Under the pieces are notes generated by a model. That model had not been told where the DNA came from. It saw nothing but the letters and a program-made list of their open reading frames with translations, and made no database searches. This document shows positions 9,243 to 19,010 of a stretch of 64,000 nt of DNA, piece by piece (position 1 is the stretch's first letter; every line of letters begins with the position of its first letter). The DNA is from Aquiflexum lacus (GTDB lineage Bacteria > Bacteroidota > Bacteroidia > Cytophagales > Cyclobacteriaceae): NCBI RefSeq assembly GCF_015476655.1, contig NZ_JABFHF010000006.1, forward strand, positions 155,622 to 219,621. Direction: 5' to 3'. A program made the translations under genes and the position numbers.

Positions 9243-10352
9243 ATGGAATCAATCAATAAGCAGACAACCCATGACAACGATGAAATAGATTTGTTGGAAT
9301 TGGCAAAAACTGTTTGGGATAAAAAAAGGCTCTTAGTTTCAATTGTTGCTGTATCTGCTATCCTCGGTATTTTTGTTGCATTAGTCATGCAAAATGAATA
9401 TACCGCTGGATCTACTTTTGTTCCCCAGACGTCAGAACAAGGAAAGGTTGGCGGGAATTTGGGGGGGCTTGCTTCATTGGCAGGGATTAATTTGGGTGGA
9501 TTGGCAGGTGGAAGTGAAATTCCTCCAAGTTTATACCCTAAAATAGTTTCTTCTGTAAGCTTTAGGAAAGACTTATTGAATGCGACATTTAATATCCAAG
9601 GCAATAGCCAACCAATAACCTATCAATATTATTATGATAGCATTTATCGTCCGGGATTGATACCCTCAATTTCAAAATACACAGTTGGATTACCTGGATT
9701 ATTGATAAAAGCTATCAAAGGGAATAAAGAAAATAGTACTTCTTCAAATGATTTTGGTTTGATCAATGTTTCAGAAACTGAATTTGAACATTTTAAAAGA
9801 TTGGACAAACAGGTTTCCATTCAATTCAATGAAAAAGAAGGATTTGTTTCACTGTCTTTTTCCATGCCGGAACGCTTGATGTCGGCACAAATGGCTAAAT
9901 TTGCAGAGGAACTGCTTCAAAAAGAAGTCATTGAATTCAAAATACAAAATGCAAGAGAGCAGTTGAAATTTACGGAAGAAAGGTTTGAAGAGAAAAAAGT
10001 CGAATTTGAAGAAATTCAAAAAAAATTAGCCAGCTTTAGGGATAGAAATCAGAATCTTTCTTCTGCCCTGGTTTTAAATCAGTTAGAAAAATTAGAGGCC
10101 GAGTATAATTTTGCTTTTAATATTTATACCGAATTGGCAAAGCAACTGGAACAGGCCAAACTTCAAGTCAGTAAAGACACTCCTATTTTTTCCATTATCC
10201 AGCCTGTAACCATTCCTATTGAAAAATCAGCACCAAAAAGACCACTTATAGTGATTGTCTTTGTGTTTTTGGGCTTGATATTGGCCTTAGGCTATATTTT
10301 TGGGAGAGAGTTCTTGATAGGGGTTAAGGAGCAGTGGGATACGAAAGGATAA
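9243..10352 (+). CDS. Wzz/GNVR-type polysaccharide co-polymerase
   Basis: A 369-residue protein with a membrane helix near residues 31-52 and another near 336-357, enclosing a periplasmic domain with a glycine-rich stretch (about 70-95) and a long coiled coil (about 225-320). The ending ISIIQPV-type motif (FSIIQPVTIPIEKSAPKRP) is the GNVR signature of chain-length determinants. There is no Walker box or Tyr-rich tail, so it lacks the tyrosine-kinase domain of Wzc proteins. It probably sets chain length and links Wzy polymerisation to the SLBB export channel. It shares an operon with that gene. Confidence 0.88.
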   Translation: MESINKQTTHDNDEIDLLELAKTVWDKKRLLVSIVAVSAILGIFVALVMQNEYTAGSTFVPQTSEQGKVGGNLGGLASLAGINLGGLAGGSEIPPSLYPKIVSSVSFRKDLLNATFNIQGNSQPITYQYYYDSIYRPGLIPSISKYTVGLPGLLIKAIKGNKENSTSSNDFGLINVSETEFEHFKRLDKQVSIQFNEKEGFVSLSFSMPERLMSAQMAKFAEELLQKEVIEFKIQNAREQLKFTEERFEEKKVEFEEIQKKLASFRDRNQNLSSALVLNQLEKLEAEYNFAFNIYTELAKQLEQAKLQVSKDTPIFSIIQPVTIPIEKSAPKRPLIVIVFVFLGLILALGYIFGREFLIGVKEQWDTKG

Positions 10353-10586
10353 GAAAGATTATTTAACCAAAAAGATTAACTTAAAATATTTTTTTATGAA
10401 ATACAAAAAATAATATTCAAATTTCTTTTTTATGTATTTATAAATTATTTTATTTGCGATATCATTAATAGTTCATCCATTTAAATTTACCCAAAATAAA
10501 TAATTCTATCTCAATAGATGTTTCTATTGGGTCCCGATCATTAGAAAAATCAAAATTTAATTTATTAATCATTAAACTTTTATAAA

Positions 10587-11903
10587 ATGAAAATTACAGT
10601 AGTAGGTACAGGATACGTTGGTTTGGTATCAGGCGCATGTTTTTCTGAAGTTGGTATTGAAGTGGTGTGTGTTGACATCGATCAGAAGAAAATTGACAAC
10701 CTCAAAAATGGCATTATGCCTATTTATGAGCCGGGCTTAGAAGAAATCGTCAAAAGAAATTTCGCAAGTGGCAGGCTTCAGTTTTCCACTAACTTGGGCG
10801 AAGCTATCCAAGGCTCCCAAGTAGCATTTATCGCAGTAGGCACACCTCCCGGAGAGGATGGTTCTGCGGATTTGAAATATGTTTTGGCCGTTGCAGATGA
10901 AATCGGTAGAACGATGACAGATTATATTGTAGTGGCTACCAAAAGTACTGTGCCGGTTACCACGGGTGAGAAAGTAAAAGCTGCGATCCAATCAGCCTTG
11001 GATGAAAGGGCTTCTGATTTACCATTCGCAGTTGCTTCCAATCCTGAATTTTTGAAGGAAGGCGCAGCAGTGGAGGATTTTATGAAACCTGATCGAATAG
11101 TCATCGGAATTGATGATGAGAGGGCTGAAGAAATCATGAAGCGTTTATATAAACCATTTCAATTGAATGGGGATAGAATCATCTATATGGACATCCCATC
11201 AGCTGAGATGACAAAATATACAGCCAATGCCATGTTGGCCACCAAAATTTCATTTATGAATGATATCGCCAATCTATGTGAATTGGTAGGTGCTGATGCC
11301 AATATGGTAAGAAAGGGTATTGGTGCTGATCCTAGAATTGGCAACAAGTTTATTTATCCCGGAGTCGGTTATGGAGGATCATGTTTTCCAAAAGATGTCA
11401 AGGCTATTATCAAGACCGGTAAAAAATATGGCTATGACCTGAGGGTATTACAGGCTGTAGAAGATGTCAATGATGATCAGAAACATGTTCTTGTACAGAA
11501 AATCAAAAAACATTTTGGAGATGATTTAAGTGGTAAAACTTTTGCCATGTGGGGATTGAGTTTTAAACCCAATACGGATGATATGCGAGAGTCACCGGCT
11601 ATTGTCATTATCGATGAATTGATAGAGGCGGGCGCTAAAGTAAAAGCCTATGATCCCATTGCGATGAAAGAAGCGCAACACATATATGTAGGCGATAAAA
11701 TTACTTATGCTAAGGATGCTTATGATGCCTGTGTAGATACTGATGCCTTATTGCTAGTGACTGAATGGTCAGAATTCAGAATTCCAAGTTGGTCAGCTAT
11801 AGGTAAATTATTGCATGATAAAGTGGTTTTTGATGGTAGAAATATTTATGACAAAAAGTATCTTTCCGAAATGGGATTCACACATTATGGAATAGGTGTA
11901 TAA
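10587..11903 (+). CDS. ugd: UDP-glucose 6-dehydrogenase
   Basis: A 438-residue enzyme that oxidises UDP-glucose to UDP-glucuronate with two NAD+. The N-terminal Rossmann motif VVGTGYVGLVSGACF, the EGAAVEDF segment, the catalytic GYGGSCFPKD with Cys266, and the C-terminal GLSFKPNTDDMRESP are all visible. The length is typical. The gene is preceded by a 234-base AT-rich gap, so it may have its own promoter. UDP-glucuronate would give an acidic residue for the polymer. A second, different dehydrogenase of the same superfamily follows. Confidence 0.93.
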   Translation: MKITVVGTGYVGLVSGACFSEVGIEVVCVDIDQKKIDNLKNGIMPIYEPGLEEIVKRNFASGRLQFSTNLGEAIQGSQVAFIAVGTPPGEDGSADLKYVLAVADEIGRTMTDYIVVATKSTVPVTTGEKVKAAIQSALDERASDLPFAVASNPEFLKEGAAVEDFMKPDRIVIGIDDERAEEIMKRLYKPFQLNGDRIIYMDIPSAEMTKYTANAMLATKISFMNDIANLCELVGADANMVRKGIGADPRIGNKFIYPGVGYGGSCFPKDVKAIIKTGKKYGYDLRVLQAVEDVNDDQKHVLVQKIKKHFGDDLSGKTFAMWGLSFKPNTDDMRESPAIVIIDELIEAGAKVKAYDPIAMKEAQHIYVGDKITYAKDAYDACVDTDALLLVTEWSEFRIPSWSAIGKLLHDKVVFDGRNIYDKKYLSEMGFTHYGIGV

Positions 11904-12076
11904 GAGGTTAGGTGTCTATAGTTTTCAAATTAGGTTAATTTCTAAAAACATTCAAAAAAATGCTTGAATGTAAAAGAGATGGCAACATCGGACTTCGGAC
12001 ATCCGAATTCCTACAGTTTATCTAATAAAACTTCCATCCTGCAGAAAAGCGTATAACCAAATTAAATATTTTTAAA

Positions 12077-13387
12077 ATGTTGAAATCATTATCAGAATCA
12101 AAAATAGCTATAGTTGGCCTAGGATATGTGGGACTTCCTTTGGCAGTAGCCTTTGGGGAAAAATTTGCCACGGTAGGTTATGACATTGACCCCAAGAGAG
12201 TCGACCAACTTCAAAAAGGACACGATAGAACACTAGAAGTTGAAGATGAAGACCTTAAAAAAGTATTGGTGAATACAGTCATTGAACTGGAAGAAAAGAA
12301 AAAGGGACTTTTAGTATCCGATGCGATCATACCAATTTCATCCTGTAATATTTACATCGTTACGGTGCCAACACCAACTGATAAACACAACAAACCAGTT
12401 TTGACCCCCATGTTGAGGGCCTCCGAAATGATCGGAAGAATCCTTACAAAGGGTGATGTGGTCATTTATGAATCCACCGTGTACCCAGGGGTTACCGAAG
12501 AGGAATGTGTGCCGGTTTTGGAAAAAGTATCAGGTTTAAAATTCAATGAGGATTTCTATGTGGGATATTCACCTGAGCGGATCAATCCGGGAGATAAAGA
12601 ACATACAGTTACCAAAATCCTAAAAGTTACTTCAGGAAGTACCCCTGAAGTGGCGGAATATGTTGATCAGTTGTATAAATCTGTCATCACAGCCGGAACC
12701 CACAAAGCTTCTTCCATCAAAGTAGCCGAAGCTGCAAAAGTGATAGAAAACTCCCAAAGAGATATCAATATCGCTTTTGTGAATGAATTGTCAAAGATAT
12801 TCAATCTCTTGGGTATAGATACCCAAGAGGTCTTGGAAGCGGCTGGAACTAAATGGAATTTTCTTTCATTCAAGCCCGGATTAGTTGGAGGCCATTGTAT
12901 TGGTGTAGATCCATTTTATCTTGCCCAAAAAGCCCAAGAAGTTGGGTATCATCCGGAAATCATTTTGGCAGGTAGAAGGTTAAATGATTCCATGGGCAAG
13001 CATGTCGCCACTGAGGTAATCAAACATATGATGCGTAAGGATTTGAAGGTAATTGATTCCAAGGTATTGATTTTGGGTTTTACCTTTAAAGAAGATTGCC
13101 CTGATGTAAGAAATACCCGAGTTATAGATATTTACAAAGAGTTGAAATCTTTTGATATAGAGGTAGATGTCTATGACCATTGGGCAGACCCTGCTGAGGT
13201 GATGCATGAGTATGGAATCGAAATTATCAATGGAAAAACCAAAGAAAATTTAGACCAATATTCTGCGATTATTTTGGCAGTTGCGCATAAGGAGTTTAGA
13301 GATTGGAATATAAGAAAATCAGAAAGCCAAGTTGTTTTTGATGTCAAAGGTTTAATAGACAAATCACTTGTAGATTCAAGGTTATAA
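12077..13387 (+). CDS. Nucleotide-sugar dehydrogenase, TviB/WbpA type
   Basis: A 436-residue member of the UDP-glucose/GDP-mannose dehydrogenase family. It has [18 protein letters not shown] at the N-terminus, the [10 protein letters not shown] segment, and the catalytic [15 protein letters not shown] with Cys274. The [12 protein letters not shown] form is that of the TviB/WbpA group, which oxidises UDP-GlcNAc or UDP-GalNAc to the uronic acid, rather than of Ugd. A WecC role (UDP-ManNAc, from the WecB at 28581) is the main alternative. It is followed by a strong terminator. Confidence 0.87.
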   Translation: MLKSLSESKIAIVGLGYVGLPLAVAFGEKFATVGYDIDPKRVDQLQKGHDRTLEVEDEDLKKVLVNTVIELEEKKKGLLVSDAIIPISSCNIYIVTVPTPTDKHNKPVLTPMLRASEMIGRILTKGDVVIYESTVYPGVTEEECVPVLEKVSGLKFNEDFYVGYSPERINPGDKEHTVTKILKVTSGSTPEVAEYVDQLYKSVITAGTHKASSIKVAEAAKVIENSQRDINIAFVNELSKIFNLLGIDTQEVLEAAGTKWNFLSFKPGLVGGHCIGVDPFYLAQKAQEVGYHPEIILAGRRLNDSMGKHVATEVIKHMMRKDLKVIDSKVLILGFTFKEDCPDVRNTRVIDIYKELKSFDIEVDVYDHWADPAEVMHEYGIEIINGKTKENLDQYSAIILAVAHKEFRDWNIRKSESQVVFDVKGLIDKSLVDSRL

Positions 13388-13432
13388 TAATTTTTAAAAA
13401 AACCATTTAATTGAAGAAATGATTGTTGAATC

Positions 13433-13469
13433 ATATGGGACCAAAAGGCTTTGGGTCCCATATTTTTTT
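13433..13469 (+). terminator. Rho-independent terminator
   Basis: Inverted repeat ATATGGGACC (13433-13442) and GGTCCCATAT (13454-13463) with an 11-base loop, followed by seven T. It lies 46 bases after the dehydrogenase stop and separates the first part of the locus from the AT-rich flippase/polymerase part. Confidence 0.85.
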
Positions 13470-13618
13470 AGTACATTTTCTTAAATGTACCTTTTAAATT
13501 CCCACTTTATAATTTTATAGAGAAATTATCAAAAAAAATTATCTAAAAATTTATTTTATTTAACGATAAATAGAAAATTTAAATTTTTTTTTGATTATAT
13601 CTTACCTATCTGAATTTA

Positions 13619-14959
13619 ATGAACATTCCGTTTTTAAAAAATGCAAGTGTTAGAACTGAGAAGTTCATTAAAAATTCATTTTTGATACTATTGTTTCAGG
13701 GATTTAATATAATCTCGAATTTTTTATTAGTATCAATTACCTTAGACTTTTTAGGAGTTGAAGAATATGGAGTTTGGATTACATTGACTTCATTCGTTAC
13801 ATGGTTCAGCTTTTTGGATATAGGATTAGCTCATGGTTTAAGGAATAAGTACGCCGAAGCAAAAACAGAAAATGATTTTCTTAAAATAAAAAGTCTAGTT
13901 AGTACTGCTTTTTTTTCTCTTTTGTTAATTAGTACTATAGGGTTTTCAATAGTTTTCTTGATTGGGTATAACCTTAATTGGGCAATTTTATTAAACGGAC
14001 CTGAACATCTCAAAGATGAGCTAAAAAATGTAGGTCTATTTATGGTCTTTACTTTTTTTTTAAGACTGGTTTTAAATATTGTTGCTGTTTTAAAGACGGC
14101 TGAGCAACAGCCTTCGGTAGCTACTTTTTTAACCACAAGTGGTAATTTACTATCTCTATTAGGTATTTTTTTAATAATTGAATTTTACAACCCGTCTTTT
14201 TTGCAACTAGGTGTCGTACTTTCAATTTCCCAAGTTTTACCAATTTTTTTAGCGTTTATATTTTATTTTTCTAGTTCCTATAAAATCATCTTTCCCAGAG
14301 TAGAATATTTCTCTAAATCTAATCTTAATTCAATTTTTTCAATTGGGTTTAAATTTTTTGTTATCCAACTGTTAAATCTGGTAATTCTTCAGTCAAATAT
14401 TTTAATTATTGCACATGTATGTGGACCGGAATCAGTTGCCGATTATAGTATTGCATTCAAATATTTATGGTTATTGATGATTTTACACGGTGCAGTTATT
14501 ACGCCTCTTTGGTCTGCATCTACAGAAGCTTATGCTAAAAAAGATAAGGTATGGTTAAAAAATATAATGTCAAGATTGAATACCGTTTTTTTAGGGTTAG
14601 TTTTAATTGGAATTTTATTGATTTTTGGATCTTCATTTTTTTACAAACTATGGTTGAAGGGAAATGTGGAAGTCGATTATTTATTGCTTTTTTTGATATT
14701 TCTGAATTTTACTTTTACAATGAGGTATTCTACATTTAGAATGTTTATGAATGGTGTTGGGAAAATTAGACTCCAACTTTTTGTGACAACCATTCAGGCT
14801 GTTTTACACATTCCATTAGCTATTGTAGCAGCAAATTATTTTGATGTGTATGGAGTAATTATAGTCTCAATAACTTGGACATTCCTTAATTCCATATGGG
14901 AACCTATACAATTTAAAAAGATAATCTCTGAAAGCGCAGAAGGTATTTGGTCGCTATAG
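13619..14959 (+). CDS. Oligosaccharide flippase (Wzx-like)
   Basis: A 446-residue membrane protein with about 12 hydrophobic segments and the polysaccharide-synthesis flippase start: a short basic N-terminus, then FLILLFQGFNIISNFLLVSITLDFLGVEEYGVWITL. The YGVW segment after the first helix pair is typical of Wzx/MOP transporters. It should move the lipid-linked repeat unit across the inner membrane. The gene is clearly richer in A+T than the dehydrogenase genes before it, as is usual for Wzx and Wzy. It ends 6 bases before the polymerase gene. Confidence 0.85.
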   Translation: MNIPFLKNASVRTEKFIKNSFLILLFQGFNIISNFLLVSITLDFLGVEEYGVWITLTSFVTWFSFLDIGLAHGLRNKYAEAKTENDFLKIKSLVSTAFFSLLLISTIGFSIVFLIGYNLNWAILLNGPEHLKDELKNVGLFMVFTFFLRLVLNIVAVLKTAEQQPSVATFLTTSGNLLSLLGIFLIIEFYNPSFLQLGVVLSISQVLPIFLAFIFYFSSSYKIIFPRVEYFSKSNLNSIFSIGFKFFVIQLLNLVILQSNILIIAHVCGPESVADYSIAFKYLWLLMILHGAVITPLWSASTEAYAKKDKVWLKNIMSRLNTVFLGLVLIGILLIFGSSFFYKLWLKGNVEVDYLLLFLIFLNFTFTMRYSTFRMFMNGVGKIRLQLFVTTIQAVLHIPLAIVAANYFDVYGVIIVSITWTFLNSIWEPIQFKKIISESAEGIWSL

Positions 14960-14965
14960 GTTGTT

Positions 14966-16285
14966 ATGATAGCATTAATTCTTGTATTCCTCTTATTATC
15001 TATTTCAATTATATTGATTAGATTTAAAGGGCTGTTAGGTTGGGGAATATTTTTTATGCTTTGTGGTTCGGTAACAGATTCAGCAGGGATTTTATATTTC
15101 ATTGATTCGTTTTTCCCCTATTATAAAATTTTTATATGGCTTACTACTTTTATTTTAATGTTTTATTCTGTTTACTATATTACATCTAAGATTAGAAAGA
15201 AAGAAGTAATTTATTGGTATGTTTTACCTTTTTTATTCTCTTTATTTTTTATTATTGGCTCAAAATTTATAAATAATTATAGTTGGGCTGAAATAACAAC
15301 AACACTGATAATGAGTGGAATCCCCTATTTTTTTATTTGGTATGCAGGGAGATATTATAAAGGACAAAATCAATTGATAGTTTTTTTGATTCTATTTCAT
15401 AGTATTGTGGCTTTAATTGTAATAATTGGCAAATCAAATTTATCAGAAATTAATGGAGTAACATATGTTTATAGAGTGGATGAAAATTTTGAATTATACG
15501 ATTTAGAAAAATTAATTAATTCAAAGTTATATTTTTTTAATTTCAATAAATATGAAGTTCAAAAATTTGGACAATTTCATAATAGTAATGCCTTAGGTTT
15601 TTTTTCTATAGTATCATTTTGTGTTGCACTAGCCGGATTTTTTAAAATAGGAGATTTTGCTAACGTTAAAAGTCAAAAAATTATAGCATTAGTCATTTTG
15701 ATCATTTCAATAATCTTATGGTTTAACTCTTTAACAAGGGGGCCTGTAGTTTTTTTACTTTTGGTTTTCGCATACATATATTCAAGGCCGTGGAAGATTA
15801 GAAAAAATAAAACTCCAATTTTATTTTTTCTACTTTTAAGCCTCTTTGTTTTTGTAAGTATTGAAATTGATGTTTTGAGTTTTATAATTCCAGACAAAGA
15901 TAATGTGTCGGTAACTTCCAGATTTGTAGGGTATATTAACGGATTCAATGCAATCTCAAACAATCCGTTATGGGGTCAGAATTTTGAAGGTTCTCCACCA
16001 CACATTTTTCCATTGAAAATCGCTTCGTACTATGGACTTCCCGCAGGATTATTAATTTTCATTCCAATAATTCATCTAACAAATAGTACAACCCGGATTT
16101 TTTTTAAAGATATATCTGAGAAAAGGATCAATGAATCAACATTTACAATGATGTTGCTAGCAGCTTTGCTAGGAGTCTATTTTACAAATGGCATTGTGAG
16201 CAATGTCTTATTTGGCATAACAATGGCCGAAATCTTAATTAGAATAAGCATAGTTAAGGTGGGAAAATATGGAAATTCTGACTAA
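14966..16285 (+). CDS. Probable O-antigen/EPS polymerase (Wzy-like)
   Basis: A 439-residue polytopic membrane protein with roughly 11-12 helices. Its main loop near residues 170-200 and the conserved-looking SLTRGPVVFLLL and later WGQNFEGSPPH segments resemble the O-antigen ligase/polymerase (Wzy_C) family, in which RG and a loop His are common. It follows the flippase by 6 bases, which supports a Wzy role. WaaL-type ligase is the alternative. Sequence identity within the family is always low, so the call rests on topology and position. Confidence 0.7.
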   Translation: MIALILVFLLLSISIILIRFKGLLGWGIFFMLCGSVTDSAGILYFIDSFFPYYKIFIWLTTFILMFYSVYYITSKIRKKEVIYWYVLPFLFSLFFIIGSKFINNYSWAEITTTLIMSGIPYFFIWYAGRYYKGQNQLIVFLILFHSIVALIVIIGKSNLSEINGVTYVYRVDENFELYDLEKLINSKLYFFNFNKYEVQKFGQFHNSNALGFFSIVSFCVALAGFFKIGDFANVKSQKIIALVILIISIILWFNSLTRGPVVFLLLVFAYIYSRPWKIRKNKTPILFFLLLSLFVFVSIEIDVLSFIIPDKDNVSVTSRFVGYINGFNAISNNPLWGQNFEGSPPHIFPLKIASYYGLPAGLLIFIPIIHLTNSTTRIFFKDISEKRINESTFTMMLLAALLGVYFTNGIVSNVLFGITMAEILIRISIVKVGKYGNSD

Positions 16286-16719
16286 AAATTAATATCATTA
16301 AGCATTGTTAATTCATGTATCCTTGTAAAGGATAAATTAGTATTCTAAAAATTGACCTTCGATATTTATGCAAACCAGACCAACAAAAAAAATATATTTG
16401 TTATTTTCAATACTTTAAATTTATCCGTAGCAAAACAAAACGATTCTATTTATTTAGGCAAATCTATTGGCTTTAAAGTTGAAAGATAATATATTTCAAC
16501 CCTATTAATACTTTAATTCTTAATATATTTCGATGTATTTGATTGAGGCAATTGATGCTTATTTAGGGCAAGAAAAAAAAGATTTTTTTGAAATTAGATC
16601 ATATATTAAAGCAAATTAGGTTGATTTTTTTTTGTAGATGCGAAATAAAAAACGGTTGTTTAGATGGTCCTTATTAAGTTAAATATGATTTTGTTTATTT
16701 CTAAACCAATAAAACTAAG
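16286..16719. other. 434-base AT-rich gap inside the polysaccharide locus
   Basis: No convincing gene, RNA or hairpin terminator was seen. The only item is a 28-codon frame from ATG 16533 to TAG 16619 (MYLIEAIDAYLGQEKK...), too short to judge and perhaps a remnant. The following gene starts with TTG at 16720. Confidence 0.5.
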
Positions 16720-17859
16720 TTGAAAATCATTTATATAGGGGAATTTGATTTTGAGGAGAATCTAACTGCATCCACAGTTCGGATAATTAACAATTGTAAA
16801 TCAATCCGTTTGGATAAAAACCTTGACATTAAGATTTTGGGGTATTCCAATACTCCCCATTTAAGTTTAGAGGGATTTGACATAATTAATGTAAAAAGAG
16901 GAAAACGATTATTTGAGAAATTTTTTCTTTTTCTTTTTCGTGGAATAGCATTCAGTTGGCTATTTCAAAAAAAACAATTGAATCCAGAAGTATTAGTATA
17001 TTACGGATCTTCTTTAAGGATACTTGTTCCTTTATGGATTTATAGTAGAGCTAAGGGAATAAAATTGGTTGTAGACATAGTAGAATGGTATGATTATTCC
17101 CATCTCCCATTCGGCAAATATGGGCCGATGGCCTGGGATGTCCATGTTTCTATGACTTTTATGATTCCTAAATGCGATGGAGTTATTGCCATCAGTACTC
17201 TTCTTGAAAAATATTATCAAAATAAAGGACTGCCTACGGTAAGAGTTCCTATTCTTTTTGATAAAGATATAGCCTCACAAAATCAACTTTCAGAGATCAA
17301 ATTGAATCCCAATTTCCTTAATTTAGTTTACGCTGGATTTCCTGGAAAAAAAGACTTGATTTTTAATGTGATAGATGCTATTCGCTTAATCAATTCCGAC
17401 AAAAAAAAAATAGAATTTCATATTCTTGGTATGAATGGCAAAGAATTAGAAATGACTTATGGGAAGTATCCTGGAAATAGTGTCAAAACTTATGGAAAAC
17501 AACCAAGATCATTTGTGAATAATTTTCTTAGGTCTGCAGATTTTTCAGTACTTTTCAGGCCTTCCAAACGCTATGCTATGGCTGGGTTTCCTACAAAATT
17601 TGTTGAAAGCCTAAGCATGGGATTACCCGTCTTGGCAAATATATCAAGTGATTTAGGCATGTACCTCGAAGAGGGTTTTAATGGTTTAATTGCAAAAGAC
17701 CATCAAGTGGATTCAATTATTTTAACCCTCAAGAGGGCATTGGAATTAGACCGAGAAAGTTATGAGAAAATGAAAGTAAATGCACGAGCCTCAGCTGAAA
17801 TTCATTTTAACTATAGAAATTTTACAAAGAAATTTTCAGATTTTTTCTTAGAGATTTAG
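16720..17859 (+). CDS. Glycosyltransferase, GT4-like
   Basis: A 379-residue protein starting with TTG at 16720, which is needed to keep the first Rossmann strand (KIIYIGEF). It has a GT-B shape: an N-terminal acceptor half, then LVYAGFPGKKDL near residue 205, FHILGMNG, and the C-terminal nucleotide-sugar site around FPTKFVESLSMGLPVLAN. The usual E-x7-E pair of GT4 is only partly kept. It probably adds one sugar to the lipid-linked repeat in the cytoplasm. Donor and acceptor unknown. It is followed after 18 bases by another GT4 gene. Confidence 0.8.
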   Translation: MKIIYIGEFDFEENLTASTVRIINNCKSIRLDKNLDIKILGYSNTPHLSLEGFDIINVKRGKRLFEKFFLFLFRGIAFSWLFQKKQLNPEVLVYYGSSLRILVPLWIYSRAKGIKLVVDIVEWYDYSHLPFGKYGPMAWDVHVSMTFMIPKCDGVIAISTLLEKYYQNKGLPTVRVPILFDKDIASQNQLSEIKLNPNFLNLVYAGFPGKKDLIFNVIDAIRLINSDKKKIEFHILGMNGKELEMTYGKYPGNSVKTYGKQPRSFVNNFLRSADFSVLFRPSKRYAMAGFPTKFVESLSMGLPVLANISSDLGMYLEEGFNGLIAKDHQVDSIILTLKRALELDRESYEKMKVNARASAEIHFNYRNFTKKFSDFFLEI

Positions 17860-17877
17860 CCGATTTCAGGATTTTAA

Positions 17878-18993
17878 ATGAAACAAGATATTAAACAAAG
17901 GAGAGTTTTGATTATGTCACCATTGCCCCCCCCAGTTGGCGGCATTGCTTCTTGGTCCTCTCATGTTTTGACTTATTTGAAAGAATCCGGATATCAGGAG
18001 AAGTATCACTTGGATACAGCTATTAAGTTTCGGGATATCACAGATATTGGTAATTTGGCTAGGATTACCTCAGGAGTTTTAGATGCAGGTCGTATAGTTG
18101 GTTTGGCGTTTAGCAAAATCTGGAAAATACGACCATACTCCGTCCATTTAACGACTTCTGGATCTTTTGGGCTTGTAAGAGATATTCTAGTGTCTTTGAT
18201 CTGCAAGATTTCTAAATCTAAATTGATTGTTCATTTTAGATTTGGCCGCATCCCTGAATTGTCACAACTTAGAAATTGGGAGTGGTATATGTTGGTTTTA
18301 TTAACTAAAATTTCAAACGAAGTCATAGTATTGGATAGAAAATCATTTAATGCTCTCACAGATATTAAACAAAAATCGAATGTTCATCAAATTCCGAATC
18401 CATGTTCTTCAGATTTGGAAGAAATCTCAAAGATCAAATCCAATCCTAATAGAAATAAAGACTTTGTTTTTATAGGCCATATTATCAAAGAAAAAGGTGT
18501 ATTTGAGCTTGTTGAAGCCTTTTCTAATTTTCATAATCCTCCCAATCTCAAACTAATTGGACCTGTGGAACCTGCGATAAAGGAAAAACTTTTAGTAATT
18601 ACAAAAAAAAATAATCAAACAAATTGGTTGTCATTTGAGGGAGTTTTAGGAAAATTTGAAATCTTTGCAATCCTGAAAACCAGTATGGCTTTGATTCTCC
18701 CATCCTATTCAGAAGGATTTCCAAATGTAGTACTTGAAGCCATGGCTTGTGGGTGTCCTGTTTTAGCAACAGATGTGGGGGCAATTTCTGAGATGTTGGA
18801 TTTCCCTGGAGACTTTGCTTCAGGTATCTGTTTTAAACCAAGGGATGTAAAAGAAATTCAGGAAGCTGTTCAAAAAGCTATTGAAGGCGAAGTTGATCTT
18901 AATCATATGTCAAAAATGGGCAAAAGAAAGGTATTGGAAGCTTATACCATGGAATCAATAATTGTTGAATATGAAAAAATCTGGCATAAATAA
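17878..18993 (+). CDS. Glycosyltransferase, GT4 family
   Basis: A 371-residue GT-B enzyme. The N-terminal PPPVGGIASWS glycine loop is typical of the family, FIGHIIKEKGVFELVEAF marks the start of the second domain, and SYSEGFPNVVLEAMACGCPVLAT carries the E-x7-E motif that binds the donor nucleotide. It acts at the inner membrane face during repeat-unit assembly. The donor sugar cannot be read from the sequence. It lies 18 bases before the FnlA/CapE-like gene and belongs to the same operon. Confidence 0.87.
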   Translation: MKQDIKQRRVLIMSPLPPPVGGIASWSSHVLTYLKESGYQEKYHLDTAIKFRDITDIGNLARITSGVLDAGRIVGLAFSKIWKIRPYSVHLTTSGSFGLVRDILVSLICKISKSKLIVHFRFGRIPELSQLRNWEWYMLVLLTKISNEVIVLDRKSFNALTDIKQKSNVHQIPNPCSSDLEEISKIKSNPNRNKDFVFIGHIIKEKGVFELVEAFSNFHNPPNLKLIGPVEPAIKEKLLVITKKNNQTNWLSFEGVLGKFEIFAILKTSMALILPSYSEGFPNVVLEAMACGCPVLATDVGAISEMLDFPGDFASGICFKPRDVKEIQEAVQKAIEGEVDLNHMSKMGKRKVLEAYTMESIIVEYEKIWHK

Positions 18994-19010
18994 TTAAATT
19001 TAAATCTACA

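Noticed and set aside
10522..10545. Hairpin CAATAGA/TCTATTG before ugd
   Set aside because: No T-run follows and the stem is short; neither a terminator nor a riboswitch can be supported.
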